Shown: positions 8,192 through 18,086, counted from the first letter of the stretch. The stretch: DNA of 55,972 nucleotides from Olivibacter sp. XZL3 (GCF_004368405.1 NZ_SBJH01000056.1:1-55972); one strand, 5' to 3'. The notes: a model not told the origin generated them from the letters alone. Numbers and translations are program-made.

Positions 8192-9676
8192 TTATGAAGA
8201 TTTATCAGCAATGGAATCAAGGTAGATACTAGTCTGCTTGTGTTCGCGATTTCGCGACACCCAAAAATCTGCCTGTTCCATATTCAATTTTTCGGGATTG
8301 AATACAGGTTCCATCGTTTGCTTTCGCTGCTCTTCGTAATCTCTCAACAACTTAAGAGCAGGCTTACGCAGTAAAAAAATGGCTATTATATTTAACCAAG
8401 CCATTAAGCCCACCCCGATATCTCCAAAAGTCCACGCCAACTTCGCCGTTTTAATGGAGCCGTAATAAGTGGCCGCCAAAAAGAGGACACGCAATAGGGT
8501 AAGCATCCATTTTTTTTCCGTTTTCTTTAACAGATAACTTAAATTGGTTTCGGCTATATAATAATAGGCCATGATGGTTGTGAAGGCAAAGAATAGGAGT
8601 GAGATGGCAATGAACCCCGAGCCTACCGATGGAAAATGTGTGTTGATAGCGTATTGCGTGAAAGCAGGTCCTTCTTCGACCCGCGGTAGGTTTTCGACTA
8701 AGAAGCCTCCCGAAGGGTTCTTTATGTTGTATTTGCCGGTAAATAAAATCATGAAGGCCGTAGCTGTACACACAAATAACGTGTCAACATATACAGAGAA
8801 GGCCTGTACCAAACCTTGGGTAACAGGATGTTTCGTTTCAGCAGCGGCAGCTGCATGCGGTGCGGTGCCCTGTCCGGCTTCGTTAGAGTAAATTCCACGT
8901 TTAACGCCCCAGGCAACAGCCATTCCGAATATACCACTGAAGGCCTGTTCCATTCCTAAGGCTGAACGGAAAATGAGTCCGAACATCTGGGGTACTTCTT
9001 TTATGTGGAGAAAGATGATAATCAGCGCCATCAAGATATAAGCGCCAGCCATAAAGGGGACGACCAATTCAGCCACCTTACCGATTCGTTTTACACCGCC
9101 AAAAATGATAAGCCCTAATAGTGACACAACCACGATCCCTGTTATATAATTTGGAATGCCAAATGCATGCTCCGAACTTACCACAATGCTATTGCTTTGA
9201 ACGCCTGGAAGAAATACCGCTGTACTCAGGATGGTAGCAAGCGCAAAGACCACGGCGTACCATTTTACTCCCAAGCCTTTTTCGATATAATAGGCGGGGC
9301 CGCCTCGGTATTGTCCGTCAATTTCGCTCTTATAGAGCTGGCCAAGCGTCGCTTCTATATAAGCGGAGGCGGAACCGAGAAACGCAATAATCCACATCCA
9401 GAAAATTGCCCCTGGTCCCCCCATGGCAATGGCAGTTGCCACCCCGGCAATGTTGCCTGTACCAACTCTGCCTGATAGAGCAATGGCAAAGGCTTGAAAA
9501 GAACTGACGCCTTTATCGGACGACTTGCTCCCAAATAAAAGCCTCAACATTTCTTTGACACACCTGAGTTGCACCAGCCTTGTACTGATAGAAAAATAAA
9601 TCCCAGCACCTAAACACAGTACAATTAATGCGTTGCTCCAGATAATATCATTGATGTAATTGGCAATTTCTTCCAT
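8192..9676 (-). CDS. Alanine/glycine:cation symporter (AgcS family)
   Basis: 494-residue inner-membrane transporter of the AGCS family, which brings in alanine or glycine with sodium or protons. Family signature segments are SGRVGTGNIAGVATAIAMGG in the first third, the substrate-site loop YRGGPAYYIEKGLG, and GVKRGIYSNEAGQGTAPHAA in the middle. About ten to eleven hydrophobic helices are visible. Length is normal for the family, and the C-terminal 40 residues are a charged tail. It precedes the MFS gene by 55 bases on the same strand. The 345 bases upstream hold only AT-rich sequence and the promoter region of the divergent kinase gene. Confidence 0.9.
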   Translation of the reverse strand: MEEIANYINDIIWSNALIVLCLGAGIYFSISTRLVQLRCVKEMLRLLFGSKSSDKGVSSFQAFAIALSGRVGTGNIAGVATAIAMGGPGAIFWMWIIAFLGSASAYIEATLGQLYKSEIDGQYRGGPAYYIEKGLGVKWYAVVFALATILSTAVFLPGVQSNSIVVSSEHAFGIPNYITGIVVVSLLGLIIFGGVKRIGKVAELVVPFMAGAYILMALIIIFLHIKEVPQMFGLIFRSALGMEQAFSGIFGMAVAWGVKRGIYSNEAGQGTAPHAAAAAETKHPVTQGLVQAFSVYVDTLFVCTATAFMILFTGKYNIKNPSGGFLVENLPRVEEGPAFTQYAINTHFPSVGSGFIAISLLFFAFTTIMAYYYIAETNLSYLLKKTEKKWMLTLLRVLFLAATYYGSIKTAKLAWTFGDIGVGLMAWLNIIAIFLLRKPALKLLRDYEEQRKQTMEPVFNPEKLNMEQADFWVSRNREHKQTSIYLDSIADKSS

Positions 9677-9971
9677 TTTTTCGAGTAAAGGTTAAATTAA
9701 TTTATGAAAGCCGTAATGATAGAAAAAAAATAAGACAATTTGTAATGTTTTGGTATTAAAACAGCGGTTGATGAAAAAAAAGTAGTAGCCAAGCGCTGTC
9801 GGCTTCCAAAAGGTGCACATTTTTTATTGTGCAACACGTTTAACGCAAGCGGAACGCAACTTTAATTCCATTTTAATATAGTTTCTTTATAGTAGTGAGC
9901 TGCTTTTGTGTGAAGCGAAGCAAAAAGGCGCAAATACGCCTATTGTAATAGAAAAATGTAAGCAATTGTCT

Positions 9972-9979
9972 TATCTTGG
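9972..9979 (+). promoter_or_regulatory. Candidate -7 box (TATCTTGG) in the 9677-10021 gap
   Basis: The 345-base gap between the divergent symporter and kinase genes contains a short hairpin (TGCACA ... TGTGCA near 9817-9836) and this box, 42 bases before the kinase start. It differs from TAnnTTTG by one base and matches the box found before the CPBP gene. A -33 TTG (9943-9945) is spaced too far, so support is weak. I see nothing else in the gap. Confidence 0.35.
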
Positions 9980-10021
9980 CGCTAAATAAATGGATTATTT
10001 ATCTTTATACGGAAGCCATCT

Positions 10022-13000
10022 ATGAAAGATTTTTTAGAACAACTGAAAAGAAACTTGGGGTTGAAGGAAATCTTTCTTTCCAAAAAGCAGATGTTGGTAG
10101 GGCTGGTCGATCTAAGTGTGTTATTAACAACCGGTTATTTCATTATTTTCAGTCTTTTGCGAAGCGCCTTTTTGGCAGTTTTTCTCGCGATTTTTTTGGT
10201 TTTTATCGTCGTTTTCAGAGGGCTTATACAAAGGCAAAAAATACGGATAGTCTATGCAGTACACTTTCTGATTTTCATCATCACGTTTTGCCTGTTTGTG
10301 CCGTTAATGTATTTTACAGGCGGGTTGTACTCGCCCATTACATCATGGCTCTCATTACCCCCTTTAATATCAATTTTGTTGTTTGGTAATGCGAAGCCCA
10401 CAAAAGGGTGGTTTTGCACCATGCTGTTCATTCTGTCGGTGTTTACTGTGCTGGCTTCCAATCATTACACGTTTCCAAATTTGATAACAGCAGAACTGGC
10501 AGACATACACCTTTTTGTGTCCATGGCTGGGCTAATGACCTGTATTTTTTTCCTGACAATCGTTGCCGAACATTGGAAAAGCAACGTTCTTGCTTCCCTT
10601 GACCGTACAAAACGGATGTTGGAAAAGTCAAATGAAGCCGCTCGAATCGGTCAATGGGATATGAATTTTAAAGATGGTACGATTAATCTAAGTAAGTTCG
10701 CGAAAGAGATTATTGGTCTAAACGATACGCGGCTAGCGTTGGATGGGTTTATTGCAATGGCCAAAGATAAGAATCACTTCGAAAAGCTTCTTAATGGACT
10801 AAGGGACTCTAATCCGAACAATGAACAGCGCATAGATGAAGAGTTTCCGCTTTTTACGTTTGATAAGGTGCTGCGGTGGGTTCGGTTTATAGGCATTCCA
10901 CAATATAAGGGAGAACACTGTATTGGAGCTTATGGTTTGATACAAGACATCCACGATCAGAAGAACGCGGAATACAACTTAATAAAAGAGCGGCAAAGGC
11001 TTAAGTATGTGTTGCAAGGAGCAAATCTCGGTACCTGGGAATTGAATGTACAAACAGAAGAAATCATCTTAAATGAGCAATGGGCCTCTTTTTTAGGATA
11101 TCAGTTAAATGAAGTACAGCCGATTACCGCCACGGCATTTAAAGAATTCATCTATCCGGAAGATTTAGATAGAGCAACGGCCGCTTGGCGCGACTATGAC
11201 GAGGGGAAAATCGATACTTTTCAGTGCGAGCTCCGCATGAAACATAAATCGGGCGATTTGGTTTGGATGCTCATTAAAGGAAAGATTTTGACTTGGAATG
11301 AAGCCGGCGCTCCTTTATGGATGTATGGGACGCATTTAGAGAACACCAATGAGAAGCGCCTACAGGAAAATTTACGGTCGAGCGAAAACTATGCGCGTTC
11401 ACTTATTGCCAGTATACCAGATTTGTTATTTGTTTTAAGCGAGGATGGTGAATTCCTGGATTACAAATCGCATGAACAGGAGCTATATACGAAGCCTACC
11501 TTATTTCTTGGAAAAAAGGTGAAGGAGATCTTTCCCGACGAGCTGGGCATGCTTATGGAAGAGAAAATAATACAGTCAATTCATACTCACTCGTTAGTTG
11601 AGTTTGCGTATGATTTGGAACTTCATGGAGAAAGGAAATACTATCAGGCTCGCGTAGTGCCCTTTGAAGACAATAAAGTGATGGTGTTGTGCAGAGACAA
11701 TACCGAAAATTTCATGGCAGAAAAGGAGCTACGGACGCTTAATACTAAGTTCAAAAGTATTCTACACAATAGTCCTGTAGGGATTGCCCTTATTGACTAT
11801 TTTTCCGGAAAATACCTCGAAGTGAATCCAGCTATTTCTTTATTCATGGGATATAGTGAAAAAGAGTTGCTTCAATTGTCTTTTACGGATCTCACGCCCG
11901 AAGCATACCGGGAATCCGATTTATTGCAGATGAAGCAACTGTATGATTTCGGAAGATTTGATAATTACGAAAAGGAATATATCCGGAAGGATGGCGAGCG
12001 AATATGGGTTTTCATTACAGGCGTTGCTTTTACTGATTTGGGCGGCGAAAAGAGCATATTATGTATTATTAAAGATATCTCCTTACAGAAAGAGCAAGAG
12101 CGTGCGTATAAAGCGGCTAAAGAGCAGGCAGAAATAGCCAATAGCGCAAAGTCCGAGTTTCTGGCTAATATCAGTCACGAAATGCGGACTCCTTTGAATG
12201 CAATTATCGGTTTTACTGATCTTTTATTAAACAGTCCGCTAAATGAAACGCAAACACAATACGTGAATACCGTGTTTCAGTCCGGACAATCTTTGCTTGA
12301 ACTAATAAACGACCTGTTAGATCTTTCTAAAATCGAAGCCGGTAAGCTTGATTTGACAATAGAGTCGGTTGATTTAAAAAAATTAGCTAAGCAGGTGGTC
12401 GAGACATTGCAGTATCAGGCCGATAAAAAGGGGCTTGATTTCAGACTTGCTCTGTCGACAAAGGTTCCGCAACTGGTTGCCTTAGACGGACAACGACTCC
12501 GCCAGATACTCTTTAACCTGCTCGGCAATGCCTTGAAGTTTACCGAAAAAGGCAACGTTGAACTAAGTATTCAATTGGAACATCAGGTCTCCGACAAGGA
12601 AATGATTTTGCGGTTTTCCGTTTCGGATACTGGTCCGGGAATAGCTGAAGAAAATCGCCAGAAGATTTTCGAAGCCTTTGTACAAGAGAATTCTTCTATC
12701 ATAAAAAGGTTCGGCGGTACAGGTTTAGGACTCACCGTATCGAACAAACTGCTCGCATTAATGGGGAGTAAGTTAGAACTGAAAAGTGAAATAGGCCGTG
12801 GCAGTACGTTTTACTTTGATTTGAAACTTTGTGCTATAGCGAAAGGCGACCGCCCGAAAACGCGGCCTCCATTACCGGCGACCGCTAATGGTCATTTGAC
12901 ACGCGACGTATCCATCCTATTGGCAGAGGATAATCAAACCAACATGCTCTTACTCAAATCTTATTTCAATAATATCATGCCCAACGCCAGACTCTTGGAA

Positions 13001-13633
13001 GCAGGCGATGGACAGGTAGCACTCAACTTGTTTAAAACGTATAGGCCTCATCTTCTGATAACCGATTTACAAATGCCCGGAATGGACGGATTTGAACTCA
13101 CCACTGCAATCCGATCCTTGAATGAGGGAAAAGAAGTTCCTATTATTGCGCTTACAGCGGGCATTATGAACGGTGAAAAGGAACGGTGCCTGACCATCGG
13201 TATGAATGACTATCTGAGTAAACCTATTTTACAGGATGCGCTGAGAGGCGTGTTAGAGAAGTGGCTAACAGAGGAACAGAAGCAGTTGGTTACCTGTGTA
13301 GAAGAACAAAAACCGGTGACTCTTTTTAATTTAAGTGAGCGTTTGTCTAAAGTGCTGAACGTGAAGATTGAAGATGCTGTTGAAATTGTAGACGTCGCAA
13401 AACAGACACTAATGGAAGCTTTGATAGAAGTCGAACTGTTTGCTGAGAAAAAGGATATGGCCGCTATTAAGCACACCGTGCATAAAATTCGTGCTACCGC
13501 GCTTATGATGGGGTTTTCGGCAATGCACAAAGTCGCTTATGAAATTGAGACCAGCTTGATGCCTCTATGGGAAGTTGAGCCGATGATAAACACCCTAAAA
13601 AATGAAGTTGAGTATGTGTTGAGCTATCTTTAG
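10022..13633 (+). CDS. Membrane-bound PAS hybrid histidine kinase with receiver and HPt domains
   Basis: 1203 residues. Residues about 25-185 hold five to six hydrophobic helices (integral sensor or anchor). Several PAS/PAC modules follow (about 195-330, 335-460, 460-575, 585-705; for example FAYDLELHGERKYYQARV and YIRKDGERIWVFITGVAF). The HisKA H-box FLANISHEMRTPLNAIIGF has the phosphoacceptor His719. The ATPase domain shows LFNLLGNALKFTEKG, DTGPGIAEE and GGTGLGLTVS. The receiver has LLITDLQMPGMDG with Asp1015. A C-terminal HPt-like bundle has HKIRATALMMGF with likely His1154. This is a full His-Asp-His phosphorelay in one chain, needing a separate response regulator that is not in the window. 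The signal is unknown. No neighbour is clearly co-transcribed. Confidence 0.9.
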   Translation: MKDFLEQLKRNLGLKEIFLSKKQMLVGLVDLSVLLTTGYFIIFSLLRSAFLAVFLAIFLVFIVVFRGLIQRQKIRIVYAVHFLIFIITFCLFVPLMYFTGGLYSPITSWLSLPPLISILLFGNAKPTKGWFCTMLFILSVFTVLASNHYTFPNLITAELADIHLFVSMAGLMTCIFFLTIVAEHWKSNVLASLDRTKRMLEKSNEAARIGQWDMNFKDGTINLSKFAKEIIGLNDTRLALDGFIAMAKDKNHFEKLLNGLRDSNPNNEQRIDEEFPLFTFDKVLRWVRFIGIPQYKGEHCIGAYGLIQDIHDQKNAEYNLIKERQRLKYVLQGANLGTWELNVQTEEIILNEQWASFLGYQLNEVQPITATAFKEFIYPEDLDRATAAWRDYDEGKIDTFQCELRMKHKSGDLVWMLIKGKILTWNEAGAPLWMYGTHLENTNEKRLQENLRSSENYARSLIASIPDLLFVLSEDGEFLDYKSHEQELYTKPTLFLGKKVKEIFPDELGMLMEEKIIQSIHTHSLVEFAYDLELHGERKYYQARVVPFEDNKVMVLCRDNTENFMAEKELRTLNTKFKSILHNSPVGIALIDYFSGKYLEVNPAISLFMGYSEKELLQLSFTDLTPEAYRESDLLQMKQLYDFGRFDNYEKEYIRKDGERIWVFITGVAFTDLGGEKSILCIIKDISLQKEQERAYKAAKEQAEIANSAKSEFLANISHEMRTPLNAIIGFTDLLLNSPLNETQTQYVNTVFQSGQSLLELINDLLDLSKIEAGKLDLTIESVDLKKLAKQVVETLQYQADKKGLDFRLALSTKVPQLVALDGQRLRQILFNLLGNALKFTEKGNVELSIQLEHQVSDKEMILRFSVSDTGPGIAEENRQKIFEAFVQENSSIIKRFGGTGLGLTVSNKLLALMGSKLELKSEIGRGSTFYFDLKLCAIAKGDRPKTRPPLPATANGHLTRDVSILLAEDNQTNMLLLKSYFNNIMPNARLLEAGDGQVALNLFKTYRPHLLITDLQMPGMDGFELTTAIRSLNEGKEVPIIALTAGIMNGEKERCLTIGMNDYLSKPILQDALRGVLEKWLTEEQKQLVTCVEEQKPVTLFNLSERLSKVLNVKIEDAVEIVDVAKQTLMEALIEVELFAEKKDMAAIKHTVHKIRATALMMGFSAMHKVAYEIETSLMPLWEVEPMINTLKNEVEYVLSYL

Positions 13634-13737
13634 TAGAAGGACCTTTACTTTATTTCCCAATTTTGCTCAATGTACTATACGAAGTTTGCTTGCGGACGTC
13701 ATAAGAAACAATTCAGCGCTATATTTAGCGCCTATTT

Positions 13738-13976
13738 AACCCAGATTACGCGTTAGGAATTAAAACGAAAGGGAATGTCCAAAACCTTCATGCAGGTATG
13801 CAAACGAATTACGAGTTTCGTACAAAAGGTTCTTTCTGGCCTCTGAAAACGAACACGCTCAGAAAAAATAGGTATGAAATAGGGAATGAGACATACCGGG
13901 TATGGCGAATGAGCTATTGAAATGGATGTAAAGGAGCATTTCATTGCAGTTCATGAGCTAATGTGTATTCTGGGTT
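13738..13976 (-). mobile_element. MITE-like repeat, copy B (239 bp, full-length form)
   Basis: Non-coding element with imperfect terminal inverted repeats: AACCCAGATTACGCGTTAG at the left end and, read on the minus strand from the right end, AACCCAGAATACACATTAG. The flanks extend the symmetry (ATTTAACCCAG on both sides). It is the inverse-oriented relative of the 6620-6774 copy and has about 84 additional internal bases. It fills most of the 376-base gap between the hybrid kinase and the lipoprotein gene. It encodes no convincing protein. Confidence 0.8.
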
Positions 13977-14009
13977 AAATCCTATAAAAGTAAAATATTG
14001 TAAAATTAT

Positions 14010-15386
14010 ATGACACGCATCAGCTTTTTGTTTCTTTTATTCTCAGTAATAATCTATTCCTGTAAAAAGGACGACGGTGTGAACCAAAATGCACTCACAC
14101 CCCATTATATTGACACGCTCGAAGGAATTATTTCCAGCGATATAGTGCTCCAAGAAAATGCGAATTATTTGCTGAAAGGGCAAGTTTTTGTCCAAGACGC
14201 CTCTTTAACGATTCCGAAAGGCGTTACAATTTATGTGGAAAAAGCAGATAGCGCTTCTAATAAAGGAAGTCTTGTTGTTTTACCCGGAGCCAAATTGTTT
14301 GTTAATGGGACAGACCAGGAGCCAGTCTTATTTACATCAGCAGCAACTGAGAAATTGCCGGGCGACTGGGGAGCGCTGGTGATTCTAGGTAAAGCGCCTA
14401 TTAATAGTAAGACGTTACAAGTTCCGGGAATTGATAACAAATTGGCCAACTGTGGAGGGAGTGACAAAGACGATGATTCTGGCTCCATCCAATTCCTACG
14501 ACTCGCCTATTGTGGCGGCTTAAATGCAAAAGGGGAGGATGAATGGGCATTAGATAAAGTAAGCGGACTCTGTTTAGGTGCAGTAGGCTCAAAAACAACG
14601 CTGAGTCATGTTATGGTAAGTTATTCGCGCGACGACGCCTTCCAGTTTTTTGGAGGAAATGTGGGAGCCAAGTATTTGATCGCCTATAACAGTGGCGATG
14701 ATGATTACGATTTCGATCACGGCTATCAGGGTAACTTACAGTTTATCATTTCTTATCGTAATAGCGCGGGCGACCGGGCACTTCGGGCAAATGGGATAGA
14801 AAGCTTAAACGATGCGGATGCAAGCAGTAAAACGCCGTATACACATCCGGTAATATCGAATGCCACCATTATTGGGCCGTCTGGCAATGCAACAAACACC
14901 AATTTAAATCAAGGCGTTTATATACGGAAGAATACCCGTTTCTCTATCTACAATTCCATAGTAGCAAATTATCCGCAAGGAGGACTTATGGTTTGTAATA
15001 AAACACGTCCCTTGTTGATGGAATCTCATCAGTCGACCTTCAAATTTAACTTGGTCTATTGCGAAGATAATACACGTTCCTTCACCTGGGATCACAATGG
15101 GCAAGAAGTGTCGTTGGACAAGGTGCTTGCGGATCCTGCGCTGACTTCCTTTGCTACCAATCAGGATAACCGAAACACGGTTATAGAAACCGTATCGGCT
15201 TTGAAACTGTCGTCGGTGTTTCCTCAAAGCGGTGCTCCTCAATTGGGCCTGCAGCCGGATTCCCCCGCCTCTACCGGCGCCAAATTTTCGGAAAGCAATC
15301 TTAATGATTTCTTTGATCAGGTGTCCTTTAGAGGCGCCATTGGAACGGATGATTGGACAGCCACTAATTGGGTGAAGTGGGATTGA
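14010..15386 (+). CDS. Beta-helix-like lipoprotein of a Bacteroidota surface family
   Basis: 458 residues. The signal peptide ends in IIYSCKKDD, a lipobox with the acylated Cys near residue 18. The following KDD is a charged stretch of the kind associated with surface export of Bacteroidota lipoproteins. The body is rich in repeated beta segments and glycines, with GDWGALVILGKAPI, an acidic SDKDDDSG stretch, DDAFQFFGGNVGAKYLI and DDDYDFDHGYQGNLQFI. This pattern is known from Bacteroidota proteins often mislabelled multidrug transporter. The acidic loops may bind calcium. Function is unknown: a surface binding or structural role is the most I would infer. The carboxylesterase gene begins 78 bases later, so the two may share a transcript. 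Confidence 0.65.
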   Translation: MTRISFLFLLFSVIIYSCKKDDGVNQNALTPHYIDTLEGIISSDIVLQENANYLLKGQVFVQDASLTIPKGVTIYVEKADSASNKGSLVVLPGAKLFVNGTDQEPVLFTSAATEKLPGDWGALVILGKAPINSKTLQVPGIDNKLANCGGSDKDDDSGSIQFLRLAYCGGLNAKGEDEWALDKVSGLCLGAVGSKTTLSHVMVSYSRDDAFQFFGGNVGAKYLIAYNSGDDDYDFDHGYQGNLQFIISYRNSAGDRALRANGIESLNDADASSKTPYTHPVISNATIIGPSGNATNTNLNQGVYIRKNTRFSIYNSIVANYPQGGLMVCNKTRPLLMESHQSTFKFNLVYCEDNTRSFTWDHNGQEVSLDKVLADPALTSFATNQDNRNTVIETVSALKLSSVFPQSGAPQLGLQPDSPASTGAKFSESNLNDFFDQVSFRGAIGTDDWTATNWVKWD

Positions 15387-15464
15387 ATAAATCGTATTTA
15401 ATTTTTCATTTGTGCTTTTCCTTATATTGGTTAAATTGCGTTCTTAGAACTGATTATATTCGCT

Positions 15465-17090
15465 ATGAGATTCTTGATGTTTGCTTTCATATTTTTCTGT
15501 ATTTCGGCTGTATTCGGGCAGGAAGCGGCAAATCGCAGATATCCCCAAGTCAACACTCAGCACGGTGTGCTGGAAGGCCTTGACGAGTCGGGAATATACA
15601 CCTTTAAAGGGATTCCTTTCGCGGCTCCTCCCATTGGCGATTTGCGGTGGCGGGAACCGCAGCCGGTAAGCAAATGGGAAGGAGTACGAAAAGCAGATAA
15701 GTTTGGCCCAAGAGCGATGCAACGCCCGGTGTTCGGGGATATGAATTTTCGTTCAAATGGTATGAGTGAAGACTGCCTTTACTTAAATGTATGGACACCG
15801 GCGAAAACCTTTAAAGAAAAACTACCGGTGTTGGTCTATTTCTATGGAGGTGGACTAATTGCCGGCGATGGGTCTGAGCCACGTTATGATGGCGAAAGTA
15901 TGGCGCGACAAGGCATTGTGGCCGTCACCGTCAATTATCGTTTGAATATTTTTGGATTCTTTTCGCATCCTGAATTGACGCAGGAGTCTCCGTTTAAGGC
16001 TTCGGGAAATTACGGTCTGTTAGATCAATATGCGGCTTTAAAGTGGGTGCAAGAAAATATAGCGTCCTTTGGTGGAGATCCAGCCAAGGTTACGATCGCC
16101 GGCGAGTCAGCTGGATCGTTTTCGGTGAGCGCACAAATGGCCTCCCCTTTATCGAAGGACTTGTTTCGTGGCGCCATTGGTGAAAGTGGTTCTTTGTTGG
16201 GCAACAGACCGCTACCTACTTTAGCCGAATCGGAAAACAAGGGCGAGGCCTTCGCTATGTCCATCGGTGCTCAGTCTTTAAAAGCCTTGCGAGCGCTTTC
16301 TGCTGAAAAGCTATTAGAAGCTACCGCTCGTCCGGATGCAAGCTTTAGCGTAAATATCGATGGTTATTTATTCCAAAAGAATCCGGTAGAAGTTTTTAAG
16401 GACGGAGAACAAGCCAAAGTACCTCTATTAGTAGGCTGGAACTCTGAAGAGATGAACTACCGCGCTTTGTTGGGCAACTTGGAGCCTACGGTTGCAAACT
16501 TTTCTAAAGTGGTTAGCGAACGTTTTGGCAAGGATGCCAAAGCACTGCTTGATGTTTATAAGGTAACTACCGATAGGGATGTAGAACAGGTGGCTACCGA
16601 TTTCGCAGGAGACCAGTTTATTGCCTACGGCACCTGGCGGTGGTCGGACTTACATAGCCAAACGGGTGGCAGCCCGGTATATCGTTATCTATATGCACGG
16701 CCCAGACCAACAATGCGCGCTGAAATGGGCGATGCGGTTGCCGGATTAGCGGGCGGCGTAATTAAGGGCGAAGAGGCAAAGAAACAGTCGGCGCCGCAGG
16801 CCACCGGAGCGGTACATTCGGCAGAAATTGAATATGCACTTGGTAATTTGCCTTCAAACAGGGTATACGATTGGCAGCCAGAAGACTATAAGGTGTCGGC
16901 AATATTACAAACCTACTTTACGAATTTCATCAAGGTTGGCAATCCAAATGGACTCGGAGTGCCCCCGTGGCCGCCGCTTCAAAAAGGTGCAGTGGCCGAA
17001 ATCATGCATATTGACACGCTAAGCGAGGCCATAAAAGAAGAACACCGGGATCGTTATCTCCTTTTGGAAAGCTTGGCGGATGATAAATAG
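15465..17090 (+). CDS. Type B carboxylesterase, secreted
   Basis: 541-residue alpha/beta hydrolase of the carboxylesterase/lipase type B family. A signal peptide (residues 1-19, cut after VFGQ) sends it to the periplasm or beyond. The family opening FKGIPFAAPPIGDLRWREPQ, SEDCLYLNVWTPA, an oxyanion region YFYGGGLIAGDGS, and the nucleophile elbow GESAGSFS with Ser215 are all present. A likely acid lies in the GWNSEEMNY region and the histidine of AVHSAEIEYALGN completes the triad. It hydrolyses carboxylic esters, and the substrate is not inferable. It follows the lipoprotein gene on the same strand and converges with the FMN-reductase gene, only 23 bases apart. Confidence 0.88.
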   Translation: MRFLMFAFIFFCISAVFGQEAANRRYPQVNTQHGVLEGLDESGIYTFKGIPFAAPPIGDLRWREPQPVSKWEGVRKADKFGPRAMQRPVFGDMNFRSNGMSEDCLYLNVWTPAKTFKEKLPVLVYFYGGGLIAGDGSEPRYDGESMARQGIVAVTVNYRLNIFGFFSHPELTQESPFKASGNYGLLDQYAALKWVQENIASFGGDPAKVTIAGESAGSFSVSAQMASPLSKDLFRGAIGESGSLLGNRPLPTLAESENKGEAFAMSIGAQSLKALRALSAEKLLEATARPDASFSVNIDGYLFQKNPVEVFKDGEQAKVPLLVGWNSEEMNYRALLGNLEPTVANFSKVVSERFGKDAKALLDVYKVTTDRDVEQVATDFAGDQFIAYGTWRWSDLHSQTGGSPVYRYLYARPRPTMRAEMGDAVAGLAGGVIKGEEAKKQSAPQATGAVHSAEIEYALGNLPSNRVYDWQPEDYKVSAILQTYFTNFIKVGNPNGLGVPPWPPLQKGAVAEIMHIDTLSEAIKEEHRDRYLLLESLADDK

Positions 17091-17113
17091 TTCCTTTCAT
17101 CCACCATCACAAC

Positions 17114-17668
17114 CTATGAAGGTCGAGCAACGTGAGGCGATTCGAGCAGGAGGCGGCTCATCAAATTGAACCGCTCCTTGTAGATCGTCTGTAAGTCGCC
17201 CTCTGTAGTGAAAAGGTCGTCCCTCACCACAGGGACCGTATAAGGCAAGGTCCAGGCCCGTAGCGATTTTACCACCGCATCCATCGCATTAATTCCTTGC
17301 ATGGCATGTCCGCCACCCGCCCAACACACTAGTCCAACCGTCTTGTTCGTCAAATAGGGAGGGTTTCCTTTACTATTGACTTCAAGCCAGTCCAGGCAGT
17401 TTTTCATAATGCCCGTCATACCGCCGTGATATAAAGGTGTTAACCAGATATGTGCATCGGCTTCCGTAAAAATGCTTACCATAGATTTTACCGCCTGCGG
17501 GATATCGGTAAGACTGAGGTCAAAAAAAGGAATGTCTGCATCGGCCAGGTTAAATTCAGTGACCGAGGCACCAGCATTGGCGAGCTGCGCCTTGAAGTAA
17601 CCGCTGATTATTTTAGAGGTACCGGTATTTCGCTTTTCCAAGGCACCATTAAAGACTAATACATTCAT
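17114..17668 (-). CDS. NAD(P)H-dependent FMN reductase family protein
   Basis: 184-residue flavodoxin-fold protein. The N-terminal NVLVFNGALEKRNTGTSKII is a phosphate-binding loop region after strand 1, HIWLTPLYHGGMTGIMKNCLDWLE is the characteristic flavin-binding stretch, and LVCWAGGGHAMQGINAM the next loop. Relatives reduce FMN, azo dyes or quinones with NAD(P)H. I place the start at the ATG at 17668, because MNVLVFNG is the usual beginning of the fold. The frame is open 20 codons further, but that extra part is basic and unlike the family. It stands alone between a convergent esterase and a divergent transporter region. Confidence 0.8.
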   Translation of the reverse strand: MNVLVFNGALEKRNTGTSKIISGYFKAQLANAGASVTEFNLADADIPFFDLSLTDIPQAVKSMVSIFTEADAHIWLTPLYHGGMTGIMKNCLDWLEVNSKGNPPYLTNKTVGLVCWAGGGHAMQGINAMDAVVKSLRAWTLPYTVPVVRDDLFTTEGDLQTIYKERFNLMSRLLLESPHVARPS

Positions 17669-17963
17669 GTCTAATCGTTTTGTGAATATCGGCGTCCGGC
17701 GTCCAATTCCTTCGTATTTAACACGCAAGACCTGTAAATGTTAGCGGCTTACTTCGATTTGCCGTACATGATCTGTGATGTAATCCAGTAAAAATAAAAA
17801 GTATTGTTCTCTATCGTTTTCATGTGTAATCATTATGTAGTGAGCATCGACTAAACAGGTCAGTCAATAAATAGGCAGCAAAGTTAGTGTACCTAAGGAA
17901 TAAATAAAGGAAGTGCCCAGTTTATTGCTTAGCGATGACGGGACTGATTTATTTACGGAAAAA

Positions 17964-17990
17964 CAGCGTATCCGATGGGCGGATACGCTG
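17964..17990 (+). other. Perfect 11-bp hairpin in the leader of the sodium:solute symporter
   Basis: CAGCGTATCCG, a five-base loop ATGGG, then CGGATACGCTG. Two bases later comes CTAACCAATTATAAAACC and an ATG of a 23-codon small ORF. A run of five A precedes the hairpin, so on the minus strand it would look like a terminator, but there is no minus-strand gene to stop. The arrangement of hairpin, CTAACCA box and small ORF resembles the susC leader at 52335-52495. Confidence 0.6.
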
Positions 17991-18014
17991 AGCTAACCAA
18001 TTATAAAACCTAAT

Positions 18015-18086
18015 ATGAGAAGAGAAGACAATCTTAATACAAGCAAATATATAAAAAGTCTACTAATATACTATACTTTATTTTAA
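18015..18086 (+). CDS. Possible 23-codon leader ORF upstream of the symporter
   Basis: ATG AGA AGA GAA GAC ... ending in TAA gives a 23-residue peptide beginning MRREDNLNTSKYIKSLL, basic at first and hydrophobic at its end. The start lies in a CTAACC...AAACCTAAT-ATG context like that of the small ORF before susC. It lies 125 to 173 bases before the symporter, depending on which ATG is used there. No homology is known to me, and translation is not proven. The rest of the 17669-18211 gap is AT-rich, with nothing else I can support. Confidence 0.3.
   Translation: MRREDNLNTSKYIKSLLIYYTLF

Noticed and set aside
13753-13944. 63-codon minus-strand open frame in MITE copy B
   Set aside because: The frame is broken in copy A by the deletion and the peptide has no features, so the element is treated as non-coding.
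17964-17990. Reading the hairpin as a minus-strand terminator (five T follow on that strand)
   Set aside because: No minus-strand gene runs into it. The leader interpretation on the plus strand fits better.
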